Shown here: positions 63,679 to 64,000 of the stretch, piece by piece
Layout: each line of letters starts with the position of its first letter
Position numbering within the stretch: the stretch's first letter is position 1
From: Aurelia coerulea
Taxonomy: Eukaryota; Cnidaria; Scyphozoa; Semaeostomeae; Ulmaridae
Direction: 5' to 3'
Length of the DNA stretch: 64,000 nucleotides
Assembly (NCBI GenBank): GCA_039566865.1
Contig: CM076957.1
Coordinates: forward strand, 7,263,896 to 7,327,895
The notes under the pieces: generated by a model
Database searches by the model: none
Told to the model about the DNA's origin: nothing
Seen by the model: only the letters and a program-made list of their open reading frames with translations
Translations under genes and position numbers: made by a program

Positions 63679-64000
63679 TTTATAAAAGATGCTTCAACAA
63701 AGTTTCACTTATCTCTTGGTAAGTTGTTCTTGCACGGATACGCGTCAGAAATGTGTATATAATGGTCTACAGCCTCACAAAAAGCTTTGGTAAAGACTGC
63801 ACTTTCTTCTTTAATGATACTCACAACAATTTAACTTTCATCTGGCTTCGAATGGTGAATTCGCTGTTGGCAAATCTTTGAATAGACCTTAAGCAATTTG
63901 GCTGAGTCTTTAGCTGAGCACTTGAACTACTAAACTTTGTTTGATTCAAAAGAATGCATTGGTTCTAGTTTTGATGCTTTACCACTATATTGCCAGTTAA

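Larger units (their letters stand above)
57709..64000. repeat. Duplicated block, copy B
   Basis: Begins abruptly inside an M2 element and continues to the window edge. Relative to copy A it has an 821-bp TIR insertion, an insertion of about 834 bp at 59,555-60,388 and lacks the 142-bp tandem duplication. Left two thirds differ from A by about 2-3% by hand; the GPCR and its 5' flank differ by about 8-12%. Confidence 0.9.

Overview
The window looks like a piece of nuclear genome from an early-branching animal, most likely a cnidarian such as an anthozoan. Evidence: AT-rich DNA, genes split by GT-AG introns and spread over tens of kilobases, several non-LTR retrotransposon families, very many short terminal-inverted-repeat (TIR) elements, and rhodopsin-like receptors of the kind expanded in cnidarians. 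The species assignment is inference. No prokaryotic operons, rRNA or CRISPR array are seen.

Four gene loci can be read. (1) On the minus strand, five exons between 32,348 and 3,036 encode an NKAIN-like protein (Na+/K+-ATPase-interacting four-pass membrane protein). The last part of the gene appears to lie left of the window. (2) On the plus strand, ten exons from 34,459 to 57,157 encode a complete 232-residue CFAP299, a protein of motile-cilium organisms. The two genes are head to head, about 2.1 kb between start codons, with an RFX X-box-like site just upstream of the CFAP299 start. (3) A single-exon class A GPCR lies on the minus strand inside CFAP299 intron 8 (51,032-51,976), and a second copy lies just downstream of CFAP299 (62,734-63,678). 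They belong to a duplicated block of about 5-6 kb (about 47,517-52,300 and about 57,709-64,000). (4) A candidate unrecognised small gene, four exons between 52,663 and 54,596, is also nested in CFAP299 intron 8.

Layout: 1-2.7 kb holds a retrotransposon remnant and foldback elements. 3-34 kb is the NKAIN gene, whose introns are loaded with LINE copies (9.3-12.05, 14.6-15.3, 16.2-17.1, 22.7-23.1, 25.9-28.5 kb), a nested TIR element of about 6.5 kb (19.26-25.76 kb), piggyBac-like TTAA elements and hAT-like MITEs. 34-57 kb is CFAP299, with long palindromes, a 31-bp tandem array and mariner-like MITEs in its introns. 57.7-64 kb is the second copy of the GPCR block, altered by later insertions.

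Most of the remaining sequence is transposon-derived. Exon calls rest on reading frame, splice sites and remembered family similarity. No database search was possible and all percentages are hand estimates.
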